Notes: generated by a model not told the origin, from the letters alone. DNA of 64,000 nucleotides from Dysidea avara (GCF_963678975.1 NC_089281.1:2048437-2112436), one strand, 5' to 3'; shown: positions 24,347 to 53,700, counted from the first letter of the stretch. Made by a program: numbers and translations.

Positions 24347-24704
24347 GGGCCGCCCACAGGGGGGGGGGGCAACTGGGGCATTTTGCCCCGGGCCCCAGCC
24401 TGAAAGGGGCCCCAGGAGGCCCCATGAAGGGCCCCCTGAATACCTGTTTATAAGATCGATATACTCTAATAGAGCAGTCAGATCTAAATACTCTAATAGA
24501 GCAGTCACAGTATTCTTCAGAGGAGCAGTGTAGCAAGCTTATAGATAAGGAGATATGGTTGGTGATGGGTAGTTATTGTCATTGCCAACAGGTTGTGACC
24601 TTTTTTTTTTTTTTTTTTTTTTTTGGTCTTCACCTTACAACTTGGGTCAAGGGCCCCACTTTAACTCTTTGCCCTGGGCCCCTTAATTTCTCTGGGCGGC
24701 CCCG
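24347..24704. mobile_element. hAT-like MITE (358 bp)
   Basis: Ends CAGGGCCGCCCACAGGGG and the inverted CGGGGCCGCCCAGAG have an exact 8-bp target duplication CTGATGCA at 24339-24346 and 24705-24712. Inside are two copies of CTCTAATAGAGCAGTCA, the block AGGAGCAGTGTAGCAAGCTT and a T run of about 24 nt before GGTCTTCACC. The same interior occurs in MITEs with other ends at 57298 and 49741. Confidence 0.9.
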
Positions 24705-24712
24705 CTGATGCA

Positions 24713-25299
24713 TGCTGTATTTATTCTGTATGTTACAGTGTATGTAATTATAACACATGTAGAGGCGTTTAAAACTGATTTCAATAGCTTCTTTTATACA
24801 TAATGTGTAACAACCTTTAATCAAATGTTCAATTGTTTTAGTATCAGAGATATTATTTGTAAGAATCTGGCATAGTAGAGTGTTTATGGAAATTATTATG
24901 AGTTTATCTTAGATATTATAGGGCTGTTATTTATTTATTTTTTATAAATGGCGAGACGCTGATGTACAAAAATTATACAAAAATCAACAGACTGCTTTAT
25001 TAGAGTATTTACCATATAACAGAAGTAGTTTACTGAGAACTAATCGATATCTTCTGTTAGATCAGTTGCCAATCTAACCAATGAAATCCATACAACTTCA
25101 AATTTGTATGGTGATAATGTGACAGTAAGCTTTTCTTTAACATGTGAAGGGAATTCATAAGCTCATACAGTGCACATAGCAATTGTCTTAGAGGCAAACC
25201 CTTCAATTTTTCTTCAAGCGATTACTGTTCACTGCTAAAAAAAAATCCAAACCTGGTTGACTGCTTTATTAGAGAGTTACAGAAATAATGGCTTATGTC
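24713..25299. other. AT-rich spacer, no gene seen
   Basis: Contains two weak relatives of the dispersed core (CTTTATTAGAGTATT at about 25003 and CTTTATTAGAGAGTT at about 25264). Nothing else was recognised. Confidence 0.4.
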
Positions 25300-26060
25300 C
25301 ATCTTTAGTGGTCAACACTTCATATTGTTTTATATCATATCATGAACTACTCCAGTACTTTTTATCAATGTACTATGATCCCTACTCTAGTTTAAAATTC
25401 TTTGTGTACTTGTTTGTTAACTTTTTTGTAAAATAAAATTATTATGACTGGTGAACCCATGCATACCACCATCAAAAGAAAGTAATGTGGCACCACATGC
25501 GCCAGCTATCAATTATCATCTGATAAGTGAAGTATCCATTATGCTTCATTGTCAGCTATGTTCAACTTGTTACATAGTATTATGGATCAAGAACTGTTCA
25601 AAAGCACTTCTACAATCAAAGTAGCCACTATGAAAAATAGACAATTTCCGTTATGAATTAAGGGAAGCCATCATGCACTACCGCCAAATTGACACTTCGC
25701 TGTCAACAAAGATAAATGGGACATAAAGGAGGACACTGATAAGTCCATGAAGAATGCATTGTATGTACTGCAGTATGCCAAAAGGCACCTGTCTGGCTGA
25801 AGCGATGTGAAAAAATCAAGTCCGGCCATAGCCTTAATTAACCGTTATTGAGTTATGCTTGTCTGAAGGCATCAGTCAGTCAGTTACTCAATCCATAGAC
25901 TACATGTACACAAAAAAAATTTGGAATTTTCAACTAGAGTAGGGACCATAGCACATTGATAAAAAGTACTGAAACAAGCTGGAGTAGTGCACGATACTAA
26001 ATCATAGTAAAACAATAAGAAGTGTTATATCCCTATACTGTGCTCAAGAAATGCACAGTA
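25300..26060. repeat. F1 foldback family copy
   Basis: Holds an F1 right arm and body (25330-25860) followed at about 25905-26060 by an inverted F1 left arm with AGAAGTGTTATATCCCTA. The partner right arm of that second unit is found at about 26931, so one F1 unit appears to be split by about 870 bp of other sequence. Confidence 0.65.
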
Positions 26061-26929
26061 GGTAGGGTAATTCCACCATTTAACAGACACGTCCATTGTA
26101 TGGACACTACCCAAATATGGCTTCTGTGAAGCCACAAATCTAGACGCATCTAGGTCTTGCTTTGATTTTCTTACAGCTGTGCATGCATCACTTGTTAACG
26201 TGCGGCACAAAGGATATGTTAGAAGTATCTTGCACAGTGGAGATTTGAGGGTAAGAATAACAATGGTTGAGATGCTATATGAAAAATGTGTACTTTGAGG
26301 GTCATGATAAATGACAATATTTTAAAATAACTTTGCAACCGTTTATCATTAAAGCATAAAAATTTAACACATAGCCTAATATGGTCAGGTAAGGTCAACA
26401 AATGTTGCAATAATTGGGCCCCCCAATGGGTGGTAACCTTTTCATTTGATGTTATGAGGAGCTTTTAAAGATTTATCTTACTGTCACCATTTATTGGACA
26501 GGTATGATCTATAGCTGGGTTGTGTTGTTTGTACCCCTATTTATGTTGTACCATGGCTGAAGTGTCAAAAGAGGAAGAAAGAACTACACAGAGTTTTTGT
26601 TACAGCACTGAATGATGTTGATCTGGCTCATGCTTAGATATCAGATGGCCAGGGAACTATTTTAACTTTGTTGTATGTGTAGTCTCCTATCTTTATTTAT
26701 TTGGTTATTCAACTTATCCATTAGTGATTTTGTCCACTAAATGTAGCCTTTACCAGCCATTCAGGGACTTTCAAGTACATGGGGAGAAGTATAGGAATAA
26801 GGATTGTATAAATCAACTGTCAGCAGTATCATCTCCTCTTAGTCTTGGAATACATGATAAGTGTTTTAGTTCTACAGATACAATCACTTAAATAAATAAG
26901 TGTCCGGAAATTGGTGGTGTTACCCTATA
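26061..26929. other. Spacer between F1 arms, no gene seen
   Basis: No domain, RNA or complete element was recognised. It separates two F1 arms, so it may be an insertion into F1. Confidence 0.4.
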
Positions 26930-27725
26930 ACACTTCTTACTGTTTTACTATGATTTAATATTGTACACTAGCTACTCCAGCTTGTTTCAGTACTTTTTAT
27001 TGATGTGCTATGGTCCCTACTCTAGTTGAAAATTCCAAATATTTTTGTGTACTTGTTAGTAAAATAAAATTATGAGTGGTGAACTCACGCATACCGCATC
27101 TGCATGCCTCAGCTACTAATTGCTGTCTGAAAAGTGAAGTACCCATTACGATTAATGTCAGCTATGTTCAACCTGTTACACAGCAGTATGAATCAAGAAC
27201 TGTTCGAAAAGCACCTTTGCAATCAAAGTAGCCACTACAAAAAATATGGATGATTTCCGTTATGATGGGAAGCCATCACATGCTAAAAATAAAGAAAGAA
27301 ACAACAAACACCTTTCGCTGTCAGCCAAGATGAATGGGACACAAAGGAGGACACTGGTAAGTCCACGAAGAATGCATTATACATACTGCGGTATGCCAAA
27401 AGGCACCTCTTGGGTTGAATCAACATCAAACAATGAAAAAATCAAGCCTGTAATCTTAGCTGTTATTGAGTTACGCTTGTCTGAAGGCACCAGTCAGTCA
27501 AGTCAGTAGAAAATTCCATTTAATCATTTTTAAAAATTCTGTAGCAACTTGTTGCAAGTGTTTCGGGTCAATCTGAAAGCTTGTTTGGGCTTAGTTTTAC
27601 CTAACCAATACTGCCTTATCATCATCAGGGAAAATCGAGGCTGGTTTTTGGTGACTTTTTTCATGGGCCATGCCTACACCTTTGTGGTCCCTACTATACA
27701 GTACTATCATACTGTATGATATGCC
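26930..27725. repeat. F1 foldback family copy
   Basis: Right arm (26930-27060) plus body, with TATGCCAAAAGGCACCTC at about 27393 and the terminal CAGTACTATCATACTGTATG at about 27700. The plus-strand frame at 27246-27509 runs through the repeat and is not a recognised protein. Confidence 0.65.
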
Positions 27726-28309
27726 CTACCTGGTATCCACTGAAGTGCTTTGCCTCTTTTAGTTTTAGCTTGATCATGTGCTGTAATATCCTTTAAATTA
27801 GTTAGTTTATAATTATATTATTCATCAATGCCCATTTAAATCCCGTTATGAATGCTCTATTAGAGTAGTTTTTACTGCCTGCTCTATTAGAGTATTTTAA
27901 CTTTTAAATACTAGGTATACCCTTGTTCTCTTTTAACCCACTTTTGAAAATTAAATGTGCACTGTCTCACTCCCAGACCACTTTTTTCCCTTTTGATGCA
28001 GGAAACAAGGTCTCCTCTTTTCCCCACCTTAAATGGAAAAAAATGCAGCCTAGGCATGAGACTGCCCTGCCTTATTCCTGTATATTTGTGCTGCCAAATT
28101 ATGATAGTCTGGTGCTACAAACTCAACCATTATGGCATGCATGGCTCCTTTTATGGTGGCTTGGATCATATTAGACTATAACCATTTCCAACGTGTCATT
28201 CTGAACAACTGCAGTAGCCATGTAACCAGTGTATTATCAGGGAACAATGCACAGGTGTTATGCATGTAATTATCTAGATTAATACAAAAACAATTAAGGG
28301 TAGGTATAT

Positions 28310-29060
28310 AGGGGAGTTGATTACAGATGGGGGTAAACTATTCCATAGTTTGATTACAATGATAATTTGTACAAGTTAATTTTGTAATGAGTTGAGTGTA
28401 ATTAGTTGAGTGTAATATCCTCTTCAAAGAATTTTTGCTTAGGAATGAAATAACAGGTAGGGATGTTTATGAATTATCTTGTACATCATACTTCGCTTTC
28501 TTCTCTGCTGTAGGGTGGGTAAGCTAAGCTGGTTACACAATCAACATTTTAAAAACACTGGAAAGTTTACAAAATCTTGCAGCAGTTCTTTGAGTACGTT
28601 CTATTAAGTCAATATTAAGGTAAGTGTGAGGGTACCAGTGGCATAGGATGAACCATGATGTTACACTTATTATGTATAGGACAGTGAGAAAGATTATGGT
28701 ACAAAAATGCATTGACTTGCCTGGCTTTGTTGGTTATCTTCAGAATATGCTTGTTTCATGACAACTTTTCATCAATAGCAACTCCCAGCATGTGTTACTT
28801 GTGTTATGATAGGGTCATTGATATGATACTGGTATGAGATATGATTCCTTTTGTCAAAAATTCACACTTGAAGGGATTGAATACCATTTGCCATGTGATG
28901 GACCATTGATGTAACATCCTCCTGCAAGTGGACACAGTCTGCTTCAGAACGTATGATAGAGTATAACAATACATCGTCTGATCTTACTGTGGTCACATTG
29001 TGGAAATAGAGTATAGATATTCTGCACAGTAACACTAATAATAATAATAATAGTGCTGAA
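28310..29060 (-). mobile_element. LINE (CR1/Jockey-like) RT remnant
   Basis: The minus strand carries scattered LINE RT thumb and C-terminal signatures in several frames: IFDKRNHISYQY, an AIDEKLS-type stretch, KARQVNAFLYHNLSHCP, then an RTQRTAARF-like block. Many breaks are present and no 3' tail is clear. Old, decayed fragment. Confidence 0.55.
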
Positions 29061-29404
29061 GGCTGCTGACATCTGCTTTGAGTTTCAACCTCCCAAATCC
29101 CTTCATTTTAATGGTCATTGAGTTGTGCCCACTACACAATTCTCAATGTTTAGACTCTATTTAGGCTGTTTTGGGTGGGTAATAAATCTCGTATACTCCA
29201 CCTTGTTTTCTAATATACTCCACGCCTTTAAGCACAATATGACATACGTTCAAAATCGGATTTGTCCAATCGCTATGCGTTGTTCACGTGCAGTGATTTA
29301 ACGAGCGCCGATTATTTAGTCACGTGAGGACGCATAGTTGCCATGGCGCTAGTATTATCGTAAGAAAACCAGCCGCTTTTGCCGAGCCTACAGCAGAAAC
29401 AGCC

Positions 29405-29826
29405 ATGGATGAGGTAAGTGATCTGAGTGTAATGTGAAATAGAGTCTAAAGCAGTTATACGGGCACAATGTGGAGTCTATGAAATTTATAAACCCTCAGG
29501 CCCTTAGTAGCGCCCTCGCTTCGCTCGTGCGCTACAGCCCGGGCCTTCGGGTTTATAAATTTCATAGACTCCGGTCCACATTGTGCCCGTATAACTATTA
29601 TTTAATAGTAATGCTATCAACATCTGTAGTATTAAACAGTGGCTAAATTTGCCTCATAACTGCACTACAGGAACTGTTTTTCAATTTTCATCCTGATGTT
29701 TTAGACCTTCCATTTTTGCCTCATCTCAGGGAGTCAGCTAAACTGTCTTATATCCTGGCTATTGAATGCTCTGTTGATCCAATGATTGTTGAATGGCATC
29801 AGTCTCTCCTATCTCCTGACTTTCAG
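29405..29826 (+). CDS. Candidate 5' exons of an unknown gene
   Basis: The first coding exon would be ATGGATGAG (29405-29413, MDE), followed at once by a strong donor GTAAGT. An acceptor CACTACAG opens 29671-29826 (52 codons) in the same phase: ELFFNFHPDVLDLPF, then HLRESAKLSYILAIECSVDP and WHQSLLSPDFQ, then a weak donor GTGTTG. The upstream 29250-29400 is richer in CpG and holds two CACGTG-type boxes, as a promoter might. The 257-bp intron contains a hairpin MITE. I do not recognise the protein and cannot find convincing later exons before the HELZ2-like 3' end at 31508. It could be a short gene, a gene remnant or chance. Confidence 0.35.
29453..29596. mobile_element. Hairpin MITE in the intron of the candidate gene
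   Basis: Inverted arms AGTTATACGGGCACAATGTG and ATGAAATTTATAAACCC surround a GC-rich loop (CGCCCTCGCTTCGCTCG). The right arm has a 4-bp difference (CCGG) beside TGTGGA. It is GC-rich compared with its surroundings. Confidence 0.7.
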
Positions 29827-31507
29827 GTGTTGTATTTTCTGCTGCTAAGGCATCAGTTTCTAACATCCACTTATCTATTTTTAAAAGCAAGGCTTGTAGC
29901 AGTTTACGTTCCTCTCATGTTGATTATTGGAATTCTACTCTCGAATTGTTGACTTTACAGAATAGATTTCTGGATATAGTAAAAATGTCCCCTGTGAAAA
30001 AAAGATGTATGGCTTACCTGAAAAGCAACTTTCTTATTGCAAGCCGGTTGTGACACCTTACCAACATTATTGAATCTGGTTTATAATTATTTAGACCCTT
30101 GTCACTCTACTCAGCCTACAACCAACCATGTTTTAACTGGTTATTCCATTGTACTTGACCAAGGGTCATGACTCTGTTTTTGCAGGTTTTGTTCACAACT
30201 TTAAAAAGGATTTACCACCTTGTTATAAGCTTTATATTGTTGATCTTCCCAGCTATATACCAGACAAGAGTTATATAGTCCCCCAAGTACTATTGTCTTG
30301 CCAGGGCTCCAGTGATTATTACATTTTTAAGTAAAGTCGTTAACCCTGAGGCTAGACTCCTGACCCCTAGCTTGTACATGTAATTGCAAAGAAAAAGGAA
30401 CCAGTGCAATTACATAAGTTGAGTGATGTGAATCCTTGAACACACTACCACAGTTGGGACAGTAGTAGCTACACCCACACAAATGAGTTTGGCAAGGAAA
30501 TCAATAATTTTTTTTAAAAACTTACAGTAAATACAAAATATAGTTGTCCATATAAATTTATCCTCTGACCATTCTGGGAAGTTCCTCGCTAAGAATATTC
30601 TCCTTGAAGAGAATTATAATCATCATTTTAGATTTGTAACATTCAAATGGTGCAAAACAAGAGGAGTTGGCAACAATCAGTGGTGATACAGTGGTAAGGT
30701 GTGATACTACAAACCCAGCTCCTGCAGAGGTTGCACTTGGTGGTGACCACCTTCTTATACCTGTTTGTGTATTTTTTATAAGTTTTTAAATTGTAATGAC
30801 CAGCTAAAAATATCAACAACCTGGCTTTAAAATTTCAGAGGGGGTTAGATCTAAAAGTGGGTTTCTGAAATTAGTATAGACAAGTCTCCAGAAATTTTTG
30901 AAAATTTAGAAGTACTGAATTCGGAGTTTAGGATACTTTAATTTTAGTTAGCAATCACAGTAGCTAAATCATATGCGTGGGGCATAGCCAAACTTTACAT
31001 GATGCCAGGGCCTAGTCACTTTTAACACTAGCTATGTTAGTATAGTAGTGTAGGGAGCATACAGTGTGCTTTATTTCTGAGGGACCCTTTGAGATTGAAT
31101 ACGAGAGTTATGCAGCAGTTTTTTGCAACTTATTCTTAGCTATTTTGACATTGTGACAGACCTATTGGAGTATCTCAATTTGGGTACTAAGTACATGACA
31201 CCCAAGCCCAGAAAATGATTCAGCAAGAAAAATTGGCTTGAAGTTAATCTTGCAAGGTAGTTTTACCTATAGATAATGAATTATTGCATTTTAGAAATAG
31301 TAATAAAATCATTACATTGTACATACATTTACATCATTGACACCTAATAACACACAATGGATACTCGTAGAACATCATTACAACCCCATACAATAAATAA
31401 CCTATACATGTACAAGTATACAGATATACGTATAATATGTAATTGTAAATAATTGCAATTATTTTGAGTAGTATTAACAATTATCAAATTTGATATTTAT
31501 CTTAAGC
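29827..31507. other. Intergenic spacer between convergent candidates
   Basis: The plus-strand frame at 30149-30334 shows no domain. A weak tRNA-like stretch (CAGTGGTAAGG ... GGTTGCACTTGG) at 30678-30760 could be a SINE remnant. Nothing firm is supported. Confidence 0.35.
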
Positions 31508-48688
<17,181 letters not shown>

Positions 48689-49456
48689 GGCAACACAAAT
48701 TGTAATGTTATGTGAAGGAGCAGGTTATAAGGAAGCACCTAACTCCAACAGGTTTGAAGAAAGAAAATTCCAGACTATATGTGTACTTTGTAAAAGATGT
48801 CAACACCATACAATAAACATGTGACCTTTAGTGGTGAACTTCATGCACACAATACATATTGACAAAACCTGGGAAAACAATTGTCAGTGAACAAGAAGGC
48901 TAAGGCTGCTGCTTTAAAAATTTGGTTGATAGTGGGTCACGTGATGGAATGAAAATTGAAACGCCCAAACACCAAGACTAATGATTTATGTATACAACAC
49001 ATTGTCATCATTGTAATAATATGAACTCCGGCTGTTTACCACACAGCCAAAAACACAACGGAGAACTCTCTATCACCCCCAATTACCAACACGCAACAAA
49101 CCTTTAACTTACTCAAACCGCCCACACGGACAGCGAGGTTATAACAGTCGTCAGGGACGTACTCACTTCTTTGTGGCTGTATTCAGCAAAGCACAGCGAC
49201 AATTGCAATCTGTGTTCAAAACTCGCGCATCATGTTACACGACACGTGCCAGGTGGGCGTGGTAATCATTTCCGCAAACATCACGTGTCACTTTCTATCG
49301 TCCGTGTGTTTTTTGGCAAAAACTCTAATAGAACGCACGTCAAAATAAAAAAGTAAAATAAAACCTTGGAAAGGATCCTTCAACTCATGGACCATCAACT
49401 TTGTTGTGTAATTCGGTTTTTCCCCCTTTATTTTTTGTATGTAGCTAGCTGAACCA
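48689..49456. promoter_or_regulatory. Upstream region of the HELZ2-like gene
   Basis: No further coding exon was recognised. 49060-49280 is CpG-richer than its surroundings and contains ACGACACGTGCC and ATCACGTGTC. No TATA box was seen at a fixed distance. It is called promoter-proximal only by position. Confidence 0.3.
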
Positions 49457-49740
49457 TAGTCTGGCGCCGCCCGCCCCTTCGCAAAAAGTAAGGGTCTGGT
49501 GAAATACAAATACCTAATCATTTCAAAAGGAATTCAATTAGACAGCGCACGTAATGCTTGTTACGTAAGATGATTGCACTTCAATTCGAACAAAAGTATT
49601 GTGTTGCCAAGGCGATTTCTGTGTGAACGTCATTGGCATGCACTAATTGGCTAGCGCCGAATCTGGGCGCTAGAAATGATTTAGTATCTGTATTTCACCA
49701 GACCCTTACTTTATGCGAAGGGGCGGGCGGCGCCAGCCTA
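49457..49740. mobile_element. MITE with 60-bp inverted ends (284 bp)
   Basis: TAGTCTGGCGCCGCCCGCCC...AAGTAAGGGTCTGGTGAAAT pairs almost perfectly with the inverted right end. Ends belong to the TAGTCTGGC group. No clear target duplication, perhaps because a truncated hAT MITE abuts its right side. Confidence 0.85.
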
Positions 49741-50009
49741 GCCATATCCACAGTCCTCCAAAATTTTTAGTATAGCAAGATCGAGATACTCTAATAGAGC
49801 AGTCACACTAATAAAGTAGTTACAGTATTAGAGAAGTGTGTAGCGAGCTATGTAAGGATTTTTATGTACTAAATCAGCTATAAATCCGTAGTTGGTGAAG
49901 TGTCAGCTGGCTGTGACCTTTTTTTGTTTTTGGTCTCACCTTACCAAACTAGACAATGTAGTGCCTCAGTTCATTTTGGCCCCCCCTTTCCATAAGTATG
50001 GATCCGCCC
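49741..50009. mobile_element. Truncated hAT-like MITE, right half
   Basis: Contains GATACTCTAATAGAGCAG, a diverged GTGTAGCGAGCT block, GTGACC followed by T-rich TTTTGGTCTCACC, and the right end CCCCTTTCCATAAGTATGG then ATCCGCCCCTG. No matching left end was found. Confidence 0.65.
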
Positions 50010-50309
50010 CTGCACAATGGATCTACTGGGTGGATCTGATATGTGGTCATATGTTTGTCCGAGGATTCACATATTTGTTGCTGCTGTTGTTGTAATCTCT
50101 GTTGTTGTTTTTGTATAGCTACTTTCATCATATAATGATGGTTTTCTCTCTTAATTTGCATCCACTATATCAAATGAAAAGGAAACAGTGTATGAGATTT
50201 GCTATTATTATTATTATTATTATTTTGTGTAAACTTAAAGAATCCAATTAACTATGCAATCAGTATATGATCATTATAATAAGTGAAATAGCTCTACTCA
50301 TGTTATAAC
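50010..50309. other. Spacer with short tandem tracts
   Basis: TTG/GTT-type repeats lie at 50078-50115 and an ATT tract at about 50203-50225. No gene was recognised. Confidence 0.5.
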
Positions 50310-50710
50310 ATGCAATTGATTGATTGATTGATTTGATTGATTGATTGATTTGATTGATTTATTATTTTATACTCACAACAATTGGCACAATGCCGTTCCT
50401 TCTTGTTGGAGAGATACAAAAACAACAATTAACTAAGCATACAAGAATATACAAGATAAACACAAAGCAAGACAATAGCATACATTACACCACCCACACA
50501 TACAAGTACACAAATAACACTGAATTACATAGTTGACAAAAAATGGCTTTTCGTACAACCATGAAAATCTCTAAATGAATGAAGTTCTTTAATATCAGAT
50601 GGCAAGGAACTAACCATCAGATGGCAAGGAACTATACATTTTACAACTAACCTGTTGTAACTCTTCACTATGACAGTGTTTGAAAAATGTTGCAAAATGT
50701 ATTTATTCAA
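50310..50710 (-). mobile_element. LINE 3' end remnant with tetranucleotide tail
   Basis: Minus-strand SSLPSDIKELHSFRDF and KSHFLST (about 50640-50530) match the LINE C-terminal WNSLP..I motif. The piece ends in a (CAAT)n-type tail, seen on the plus strand as GATTGATTGATT at 50312-50360. Confidence 0.6.
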
Positions 50711-51257
50711 GTGCTGAAGGTCTGGTCCTACAGCCTGTTTAAAGTTGTTTCATAAAGTATATATGTTTTAAAAGGTGGAGAAAGGAGAAAAAATCTATGA
50801 CTATACCTGGGCAACCTCAAACCTGCATGCAGCCATCCAATTAATGCTCAAATGCTTACAGGAGTCTGCCAGGTTGGTACAGATTATAAAAATTCGGCTA
50901 CATTTTGTAGAGTGTTTCAGCTAGAAATAAGCCACCCTGTGGTGAGTCCAACTACAAACCATTCACCAAGTAGTCAAAGAGTACAGTTACATTATGAGGC
51001 TCCCTGTAGAACTTTCAGCTACATACGCATTTCCCTGTAGAATATTCAGCTGTGAACAGTTCAACCTGTGTGACTTATTTTTATGATCAATCAACACAAT
51101 TGTAAATTATTGCCTAAATGTACATGTAGCTATAAATAAATCATTAAAATCTTCTTCATAATAATCTTCCCTCTGTGGTAAAGAAAAAGACAAATTAAAA
51201 GAAATACCTAAAACTGGCCATAGGCTGGGTTTAGGTACTGTATGAAATAACAAGATA
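50711..51257. other. Spacer, no gene seen
   Basis: Contains short local duplications (TTTCAGCTA / TTCAGCTGTGAAC-type). No domain, RNA or transposon end was recognised. Confidence 0.4.
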
Positions 51258-51591
51258 TCTAATCAAAAACAGCCAAGCTGTAAAAAAGGATGCAGCCTTC
51301 AAAAAAGCCAGGGTGAAAAAAGATGTGAAATCAATGGTGGCGGCCAAGAAATAGTTGTGATGGCAGGTTAATGGAAAAATTTTAGTAACAACAATTCAGG
51401 TGAATTTGGTGCCGAATCCTAGGGAGGAGGCAACACAAATTCACCTGAATTGTTGTTATTAAAATTTTTGCCATTAATCTACCATCACAGCTATTTCTTG
51501 GCCGCCACCTTTGATTTCACATCTTTTTCACCCTGGATTTTTTGGAGGCCACACCCTTTTTTTACAGCTTGGCTGTCAGTTTTTGATTAGA
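51258..51591. mobile_element. Palindromic element with hairpin-tipped ends (334 bp)
   Basis: Arms of about 150 bp. The left end is TCTAATCAAAAACAGCCAAG then CTGTAAAAAAGG; the right end is its inverse with small gaps. Near the centre GAATTCGGCACC-like sequence separates AACAATTCAGGTGAATT and its inverse. The subterminal ACAGCCAAGCTGT is itself a small palindrome, as in 52536-53146. Confidence 0.8.
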
Positions 51592-51612
51592 TTAAAATAA
51601 TGAAAATATGAA

Positions 51613-51680
51613 ACAGATGGGTCACTCAGCAAGCAGATGGGTCACTCAGCAAGCAGATGGGTCACTCAGCAAGCAATAAA
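51613..51680. repeat. Three-copy short tandem repeat
   Basis: CAGATGGGTCACTCAGCAAG repeats three times in a row with a 24-bp period. Confidence 0.85.
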
Positions 51681-52535
51681 TTGCCCACATCCCATAGTAA
51701 CCGGAAAGTATACTAAGCCTCAAGGGGAAAGGATGGCAAATGTAACCGAGAGCAAGAAGTTTATTATCAATACATAATTACATATTTTCAAGACTTGTGC
51801 AGAGTTTAAATGAAGCATTGGATGCAGTAACTATAGCACTGGGGCAATGTCAATACCATCAGAGATGTTGAAGGTCTGGGTCTGACAGCTGCATCAAAGT
51901 TAAGGTTAATGGAGTGCATACACAAGCATTGATTGGCACAGGTTCACCAGGCCACTATCATTGTACTGAACTTTGTGGCCTCAAGTGTTAGAAAGAGAGT
52001 AAGTTACAAGTGGAAGACAGAAATGAGGAAAGATTCCTTCCACCACAAGTCACACTGAGACAATTACAAATCATTGCTCAAATCTTACTAAGCCTCGTGT
52101 ATGCTGTATGGAGAGCATTCAACTCAAACCACTTTTCTGGTCCAAAAAGATGCCCTAGTGATCTATTAGTGCATGGGGACTGAATTCAGCTACAGTTAGA
52201 AATCTCACTGACCATACACAGTAGCACATGTAGGAGTATAGATGGTAGTAGACCTGCTCACCAGAAGTCAAAAAAAGGTAAGCCCTGAAGCAGTGGAGCT
52301 GCAGTGAGAGAGAAGGTTACTGAAGGCAAGAGTAAACCCCAGACTATGAGAAATAGTGGAACCACGACAATAGAGAAGGATACAGAAGCCAAGAGTATGA
52401 TATGTAATTTCATTATAGTGATGGTCATAATTTAACAGTGAACAAAATCAGATTTACAATCACAACCATGCAATTATTGTGCAGTGTGTTTAGGCCTTAT
52501 TTTAGGTCCACTATAGTATGTATTTGTATATTATA
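51681..52535. other. Spacer, no gene seen
   Basis: Mixed-composition spacer with no open frame of note and no recognised element. Confidence 0.4.
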
Positions 52536-53146
52536 TCCCATCCAAAAACAGCTTATAGCTGTAAAAAAGTGCACGTCCAAGTAAAGCAGAGTTAACTGCG
52601 ACAAAAAGTAATGATATCATAATGTGGCCATGTACGAGATGTGCAAGTTGTAAAATTCATATTAGCTAATCAGATAATACAATGTTATTGTTAAAGTGTT
52701 AATGAGAACTATGTGCTGCTAGTTTATAAGTGTGTGAGCATCTTCATAAATGCCACACAAATTTAATTCTCAATAAAGCAATGTGTATAGATTCTCTGAT
52801 AGCAATAAATAGTTTGAGTTTGGCCGCCTTTCCTTTGCCGTATACAGGAAAGGCGGCCAAACTCAAACTATTTATTGCTATCAGAGAATCTATACACATT
52901 GCTTTATTGAGAATTAAATTTGTGTGGCATTTATGAAGATGCTCACACACTTATAAACTAGCAGCATCACATAGTTCTCATTAACACTTTAACAATAACA
53001 TTGTATTATCTGATTAGCTAATATCAATTTTACAACTTGCACACCTCGCACATGGCCGCATTATGATATCATTACTTTTTGTCACAGTTAACTCTGCTTA
53101 CTTGGACGCGCACTTTTTTACAGCTATAAGCTGTTTTTGGATGGGA
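52536..53146. mobile_element. Giant near-perfect palindrome (611 bp)
   Basis: Two arms of about 300 bp with few mismatches flank an 11-nt loop (TTGCCGTATAC) near 52840. Ends are TCCCATCCAAAAACAGC and its inverse, with the subterminal mini-palindrome ACAGCTTATAGCTGT. Because of the symmetry, both strands show nearly the same 68-residue frame, which is an artefact. It is probably a foldback DNA element; the flanks show no obvious duplication. Confidence 0.9.
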
Positions 53147-53273
53147 TTTCAATACTCTTTGTTAGAATAAGCAATGCACTATTGATAACAGTAGGTGAGT
53201 TTCCATGGTTTTGACAGAAACCCCAGATTACAGTGACAGAATATTAAAATATAACTGTAATTTTAGTGGCCAG

Positions 53274-53700
53274 GGCCGCCCACATGGGGGGGTATTTTCC
53301 CCCTGCCCCAGCCCAAAAGGGGCCCCTTGATTGCCTGTTTAAAGAAAGATCGATATACTCTAATAGAGCAGTCAGGATCTAGACCCTTCCTTGCCCCTGG
53401 GCCCCTCCTTAACTGCAACTGCAGTCAACTAACACCCATTTTAACTAGTAAACCCTTAATAACACTTTGCCTTTCATCTTGTATTGCATTAAAACGATCA
53501 AAATACTCTATTAGAGCAGTCACAAAATAGCTGTAACACTGCAATCAATATTTAGCATAGTTACAACTTCTGCTTAGCATTGGATTGTATAGTTTAAATT
53601 ACTAGCTACTTACACACTTTACAATATAAAAATATGGCACTTATAGAAATGTGACTGTTCTATTAGAGTATCTCGATCTACTTCAAGCATTGACTAATTA
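53274..53700. mobile_element. hAT-like MITE, left part
   Basis: The left end CAGGGCCGCCCACATGGG matches the element at 24347. It carries CTCTAATAGAGCAGTCA at 53358 and related motifs at 53506 and 53655 (inverted). No matching right end was seen. Confidence 0.55.

Noticed and set aside
30678-30760. tRNA gene-like stretch
   Set aside because: A- and B-box-like words are poor and no cloverleaf closes; at best a SINE remnant.
52730-52950. Identical 68-residue frames on both strands
   Set aside because: Mirror product of a near-perfect palindrome; no domain.
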